DNA of 16,420 nucleotides, taken from MGBC120314 sp051880495. Its GTDB lineage: Bacteria; Bacillota; Clostridia; Lachnospirales; Lachnospiraceae. The number at the start of each line of letters is the position of its first letter. Within the stretch, counting starts at the first letter, position 1. Location of the stretch: NCBI GenBank assembly GCA_051880495.1, contig JBJEOB010000042.1:1-16420 (forward strand), given 5' to 3'. The notes beneath the pieces were generated by a model. It worked only from the letters and a program-made list of their open reading frames with translations. It was not told the origin of the DNA and did no database searches. This document shows positions 13,494-16,420 of the stretch, one piece after another. Both the position numbers and the translations under genes were made by a program.

Positions 13494-13515
13494 AACACCG
13501 TTCTGTAACAGTGTT
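13494..13515. promoter_or_regulatory. Palindromic operator, probably of the TetR regulator
   Basis: AACACCGTT-CTGT-AACAGTGTT, with two 9-bp arms, one mismatch and a 4-bp spacer. It lies about 5-26 nt downstream of the predicted start of the TetR transcript and ahead of its ribosome binding site. Position and symmetry suit a TetR-type autorepressor site. Confidence 0.7.
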
Positions 13516-13525
13516 TTATAACATG

Positions 13526-13554
13526 ATTATAGTTTTCATATACCAATTTTGCAA
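13526..13554 (-). promoter_or_regulatory. Promoter of the TetR gene
   Basis: -35 TTGCAA (13554-13549), 17-bp spacer and a perfect -10 TATAAT (13531-13526). Transcription would start near 13519, just before the palindromic operator. Confidence 0.8.
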
Positions 13555-13587
13555 GCAGTATTTAAAAATATTCGAGTAAAATTGTAT

Positions 13588-13656
13588 AATAAAAGAGTCC
13601 CATACAAACTGAAATCCAAAAAACGATCTCCTTTGTATGGAACCCTCTTTTTTAAT
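13588..13656 (-). terminator. Terminator after the MerR-TipAS gene, possibly bidirectional
   Basis: The 9-bp arms CCATACAAA (13600-13608) and TTTGTATGG (13632-13640) are extended by AAAAGAG (13591-13597) and CTCTTTT (13645-13651). On the minus strand the stem is followed by CTCTTTTATT, and on the plus strand by CTCTTTTTTAATC. It insulates the MerR-TipAS gene from the TetR promoter. Confidence 0.75.
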
Positions 13657-13688
13657 CAAAATACTCTTTTCTGTAAAGCATTTTCCCG

Positions 13689-14414
13689 CTATTTACAGAA
13701 AACCCGAATCGCTCTGTCAACGAATTCCGCCGTGCCTTCTCCTGCAGCCTTATCAATATTTTCTGTAAATTCTCCTCCGCCGGAGTACATACTTCCAAGA
13801 CCGCTCAGGATCTCGTTTGTACAGGTATAGTAATTCTTCGTAATGTAATCCTTAAGTTTCTGTACCTGTGCCTGTACTTCTTCTGCTTCAGGATCCTTTT
13901 CCTTCATCTTCCCAAATTCTACAAAAATCTCCATGAGACCTGATCCAAGCACTTTTTCCTCCTCCGGAGTGCGGTCTTTACTTTTCTTTTCATATTCCTT
14001 ATATGCTTCCGTCTGTCCCCATGTAGCCTTTACCTGTTTTGCATACTCATCAATCTTTGATGTATCAAATGCTGAAAAATCCAATTTATTCACTCCTATC
14101 GCTTTTATTCCACAGGCAAGATCAATGAGATTCTCCAGATGTTCCTTCTGAAGCTTCAGTAATTTTATCTGCTGTTCCAAAATATTGTTTCTGTCATGAC
14201 TGGAACTGTCAAGAATTACTTTAATCTCTTTCAATGAAAATCTAAGTTCACGAAATAACAGGATTGACTGCAGGCGTTCCAGATTTGTATCGTCATACAA
14301 ACGGTAGCCCGCTTCTGTCACCTGCGCAGGGTGAAGAAGGCCAATCCTGTCATAATAATGCAAGGTCCGTATACTGACTCCTGATAATCTGCTCACTTCA
14401 TGTACTGTTTTCAT
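13689..14414 (-). CDS. MerR family regulator with TipAS antibiotic-binding domain
   Basis: A 241-residue MerR regulator. Residues 3-70 are the winged helix (TVHEVSRLSGVSIRTLHYYD, AGYRLYDDTNLERLQSI), followed by a coiled dimer helix near 70-105. Residues 125-241 match TipAS, the domain that binds thiopeptide-type antibiotics in TipA (YCK-like KNYYTCTNEILSGLGSMY segment). The start is the ATG at 14414 with GGAGG 8 nt upstream; two earlier in-frame ATGs are less well placed. The promoter has the 19-bp spacer typical of MerR-activated promoters and overlaps an imperfect dyad, so autoactivation by ligand is likely. The ligand is unknown. The gene follows the permease and ends at a strong terminator. 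Confidence 0.93.
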   Translation of the reverse strand: MKTVHEVSRLSGVSIRTLHYYDRIGLLHPAQVTEAGYRLYDDTNLERLQSILLFRELRFSLKEIKVILDSSSHDRNNILEQQIKLLKLQKEHLENLIDLACGIKAIGVNKLDFSAFDTSKIDEYAKQVKATWGQTEAYKEYEKKSKDRTPEEEKVLGSGLMEIFVEFGKMKEKDPEAEEVQAQVQKLKDYITKNYYTCTNEILSGLGSMYSGGGEFTENIDKAAGEGTAEFVDRAIRVFCK

Positions 14415-14439
14415 CCTCATTACCTCCCTGTGTAATGAT

Positions 14440-14470
14440 AGCATAAACTATGACGTAATGTAGGAGTCAA
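14440..14470 (-). promoter_or_regulatory. MerR-type promoter with 19-bp spacer
   Basis: -35 TTGACT (14470-14465) and -10 TATGCT (14445-14440) are separated by 19 bp, the overlong spacing that MerR proteins correct by bending DNA. The spacer carries an imperfect dyad of the form ACT-n3-AC-n-T-n-A-n-GT-n3-AGT. It lies just upstream of the MerR-TipAS gene. Confidence 0.75.
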
Positions 14471-14504
14471 TACCATTTGCTCAATTTTTCTCAATTAAAA
14501 TCAT

Positions 14505-15836
14505 TTACGCTTCTATTTTATCTACTTCCATGTTTTGAGGTAAAATCAAATTCAGTATGATAGCCGTTACAAATACAACTGCAACTACATTTGCCGAGAA
14601 CACAGACTGAACCATCTCAGGGAAAGCATTCCAAAGATCAATTTCACTTGCCGCCGTAAATCCTATACCAACAGACAGTGAAAGTGCTGCAATTGTAATA
14701 TTTCTCTGTGTAAATCCTGCTTTGGCAACCATCTGCATACCTGATGTAAGAATTGTACCGAACATCATAATCGTACATCCACCTAATACTGAATCCGGCA
14801 AGGATGCAAAGAAATTTCCAACCGGAGGAAGCAAACCTGCAATGATCATGCAGGCAGCACCCGTCATAATCGTAAATCGATTCACAACCTTTGTCATCGC
14901 AATCAACCCGACATTCTGTGAAAATGATGTTACAGGAGGACAGCCAAACAGTGAAGAAATGGCTGATGCAAAACCGTCACATCCAAGAGAACCTGAGATT
15001 TCTCTGTCTGTAATTTCTCTATCCAATCCTGTCGCTACCATCGCTGATGTATCTCCGATTGTCTCAGCTGCGGATACCAGGTAAATAATACAAACCGAAA
15101 TAATTGCTCCCGCATGAAATTGGGGTGCATACGGAAGTAATCTTGGCAAAGAAATAAAGCCACCGGAAAAGATCACTGACAAATCTACTTTCCCCATAAA
15201 AATTGCAACCACATAACCAACAATCAAGCCAGCCAAAACAGACAGTTGTTTTAAATAACCTTTTGCAAAACAATTCCATACAAGGCAGACTGCCAACGTA
15301 ATGGTCCCTAACAATATATTTTGTGGCGATCCAAAATCCTCATTATATCCGCCCCCAAAGGACCTTGCTCCCACTGAAAATAAAGAAAATCCAATTGCTG
15401 TTACTACAGAAGCCGCTACAATCGGGGAAATGATCTTTCTCCAGTATTTGGCAAGAAGTCCCAGCGTTCCTTCAAAAATACCTCCGACAAGAACGGCACC
15501 CATTACCGCCGGATATCCATAATTAACAGCAACTGTACTTAAAACCGTTACAAAAGTAAAACTTACTCCCATTACAATCGGAAGCCCCGAACCAACTTTC
15601 CAGACCGGATAAAGCTGAATCAAAGTAGCAATACCTGCAACAAACATTGCATTCTGAAGCAAGATTGCTATCTCTTCCTGAGAAAGTCCTCCTGCCGCTG
15701 CAATAATGGTAATCGGTGTCAGATTTGCGACAAACATTGCCAAAATATGCTGCAATCCAAACGGAATTGCCTTTGCGACCGGAACCCGGCCCTCTAACTG
15801 GTAAATGTTATTTACACTGCTGGTTTGTTTTTTCAT
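14505..15836 (-). CDS. NCS2/NAT family purine or uracil permease
   Basis: A 443-residue inner-membrane transporter of the nucleobase-ascorbate family, full length, with about 14 hydrophobic segments. Motifs include the early QHILAMFVANLTPI with the conserved QH, YLVSAAETIGDTSAM with substrate-site Glu258 and Asp262, and the NAT signature QNVGLIAMTKVVNR (307-320) preceded by GCPPVTSF. The group imports xanthine, uric acid or uracil by proton symport. The AAETIGD form and overall similarity favour xanthine/urate, but the substrate is inferred. AGAGG precedes the ATG. The DUF3021 gene lies 45 nt upstream on the same strand. No purine riboswitch fits in that short leader and no clear terminator follows. 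Confidence 0.94.
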   Translation of the reverse strand: MKKQTSSVNNIYQLEGRVPVAKAIPFGLQHILAMFVANLTPITIIAAAGGLSQEEIAILLQNAMFVAGIATLIQLYPVWKVGSGLPIVMGVSFTFVTVLSTVAVNYGYPAVMGAVLVGGIFEGTLGLLAKYWRKIISPIVAASVVTAIGFSLFSVGARSFGGGYNEDFGSPQNILLGTITLAVCLVWNCFAKGYLKQLSVLAGLIVGYVVAIFMGKVDLSVIFSGGFISLPRLLPYAPQFHAGAIISVCIIYLVSAAETIGDTSAMVATGLDREITDREISGSLGCDGFASAISSLFGCPPVTSFSQNVGLIAMTKVVNRFTIMTGAACMIIAGLLPPVGNFFASLPDSVLGGCTIMMFGTILTSGMQMVAKAGFTQRNITIAALSLSVGIGFTAASEIDLWNAFPEMVQSVFSANVVAVVFVTAIILNLILPQNMEVDKIEA

Positions 15837-15881
15837 ACATTTTTCCTCTTTCGTTATAATTTTTTCTTTCTATACTATAGG

Positions 15882-16337
15882 TTATTTTTCCTTGAGTTTC
15901 TTTAATGCCTGCGCCAGCTTTTTATTTTCAGCATCTTCGGCTAACTTTTTGATTCCTACACTTATTGCCGAGCAAACGATAAAAGAGATCAAAAATCCAA
16001 TCCAAGCTCCAACATTTCCCATTGGGAACCATGAAAAAAGCGCAACTGTTACACAAATTGTTCCAAAAAACATAATATTTCTAATAATCATTTGCATATT
16101 TTTGATCCATTTATCCGTCAAAAATGCAACCTGCGAGATTGTGATGATGATTGACAATATAAACACTTGAATAAGCGTTTGAATTGACAACCCTTTATTT
16201 CCAAGCGAATAAAGAGACGAAACGCCATTTACATTTTCCCCTATCAAAAGGGTAAAAACTACAAAAATAGTTACTATAATTCCATAGGTCGCAAAAAGTT
16301 GTCCCAGATAATTAAAAATTGTTTTATTGTCTTCCAT
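15882..16337 (-). CDS. DUF3021 family membrane protein
   Basis: A 151-residue protein with four predicted membrane helices: near residues 10-32 (FATYGIIVTIFVVFTLLIG), 52-74, 86-104 and 111-130. It ends in a lysine-rich cytoplasmic tail. This layout and the SQVAFLTDKW segment after helix 2 match DUF3021. Family members usually sit beside a LytTR DNA-binding protein and are thought to control it from the membrane. That is the case here: the ATG at 16337 overlaps the stop of the LytTR gene by one base (TGATG), a sign of coupled translation. A GTG one codon upstream is possible. Function is inferred from context. Confidence 0.85.
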   Translation of the reverse strand: MEDNKTIFNYLGQLFATYGIIVTIFVVFTLLIGENVNGVSSLYSLGNKGLSIQTLIQVFILSIIITISQVAFLTDKWIKNMQMIIRNIMFFGTICVTVALFSWFPMGNVGAWIGFLISFIVCSAISVGIKKLAEDAENKKLAQALKKLKEK

Positions 16338-16420
16338 CACTTTACCCCCAAACGCTTTCTTAATTCATCTGCATACATGCGGGATACTATAATCTGTTCA
16401 CCATTAATGAGTGTTACTCG
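16337..16420 (-). CDS. LytTR family DNA-binding regulator, C-terminal 27 codons
   Basis: The gene enters from the right edge and only its end is visible: RVTLINGEQIIVSRMYADEL and a short tail, then TGA. The NGExIxVSRxYxxxLxxxL pattern is the last strand and helix of the LytTR domain. In LytTR-DUF3021 pairs the regulator binds its own promoter and the membrane protein holds it inactive; the promoter lies outside the window. Frame and overlap with DUF3021 are clear, and the domain call rests on this fragment plus the neighbour. Confidence 0.8.
   Translation of the reverse strand, partial: RVTLINGEQIIVSRMYADELRKRLGVK

Noticed and set aside
14722..15084. 120-codon plus-strand frame opposite the permease gene
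   Set aside because: It is a shadow of the NCS2 coding sequence, Pro- and Ile-rich, without a ribosome binding site or domain.
15837..15881. Purine riboswitch upstream of the permease
   Set aside because: The leader is only 45 nt and AT-rich, with no three-way junction or conserved purine aptamer core.
1..16420. CRISPR arrays, tRNA or rRNA genes, insertion sequences
   Set aside because: No regularly spaced direct repeats, cloverleaf sequences, rRNA signatures or transposase motifs were seen on either strand.

Overview
The window looks like an accessory region of a low-GC Gram-positive anaerobe. Clostridia, and probably Lachnospiraceae, is my inference from AT-rich codon use, strong GGAGG-type ribosome binding sites, and families such as a desulfoferrodoxin-like regulator, a DUF434 protein, DUF3021/LytTR and a holin-like type I toxin. 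No rRNA, tRNA, integrase, transposase or CRISPR array is visible. Every protein gene lies on the minus strand except one 30-codon toxin on the plus strand. Four runs of exactly 100 N (3761-3860, 8348-8447, 10322-10421, 11519-11618) are placeholder assembly gaps, and each one cuts a gene.

Positions 1-5824 (read right to left on the minus strand) hold a DUF434 protein, then six unrelated GNAT acetyltransferases, a VOC/glyoxalase-fold protein, a stand-alone TfoX N-terminal-domain protein, a DUF4177 protein and the start of a DUF6440-like protein. Short gene scars lie between some of them. Positions 5825-6253 hold a complete type I toxin-antitoxin module: a promoter and 30-residue membrane toxin on the plus strand, and a convergent antisense RNA of about 95 nt with near-consensus promoter and intrinsic terminator on the minus strand.

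Positions 6254-12561 hold two more GNATs, an S66 (MccF/LD-carboxypeptidase-like) peptidase, a P-loop nucleotide kinase-like protein, a stand-alone TfoX C-terminal-domain protein, a TcmP/LCM-type methyltransferase, a flavodoxin-like protein, an Ntn amidohydrolase of the choloylglycine hydrolase family, a ketopantoate reductase-like protein, and an XRE regulator fused to a superoxide reductase-like iron domain. Spacing of 19-36 nt from the XRE gene through the TfoX-C gene suggests one transcription unit that begins at a promoter near 12600.

Positions 12646-12825 hold a nested, multi-hairpin, repeat-like element. Beyond it lie a TetR regulator with a clear promoter and palindromic operator, a bidirectional-looking terminator, a MerR-TipAS regulator with the typical 19-bp promoter spacer, an NCS2 xanthine/uracil-type permease, a DUF3021 membrane protein and the end of a LytTR regulator.

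Overall this is a co-directional array of small single-domain modification and detoxification enzymes (eight GNATs, a methyltransferase, a VOC protein, a peptidase, an amidase) with a toxin-antitoxin module in the middle. It resembles the content of integron or genomic-island cassette arrays, but I found no attC-like repeats between the genes. The most system-like pieces are the type I toxin-antitoxin module, the GNAT plus S66 peptidase pair (possibly resistance to a peptide-nucleotide antibiotic) and the XRE-SOR-led redox operon.
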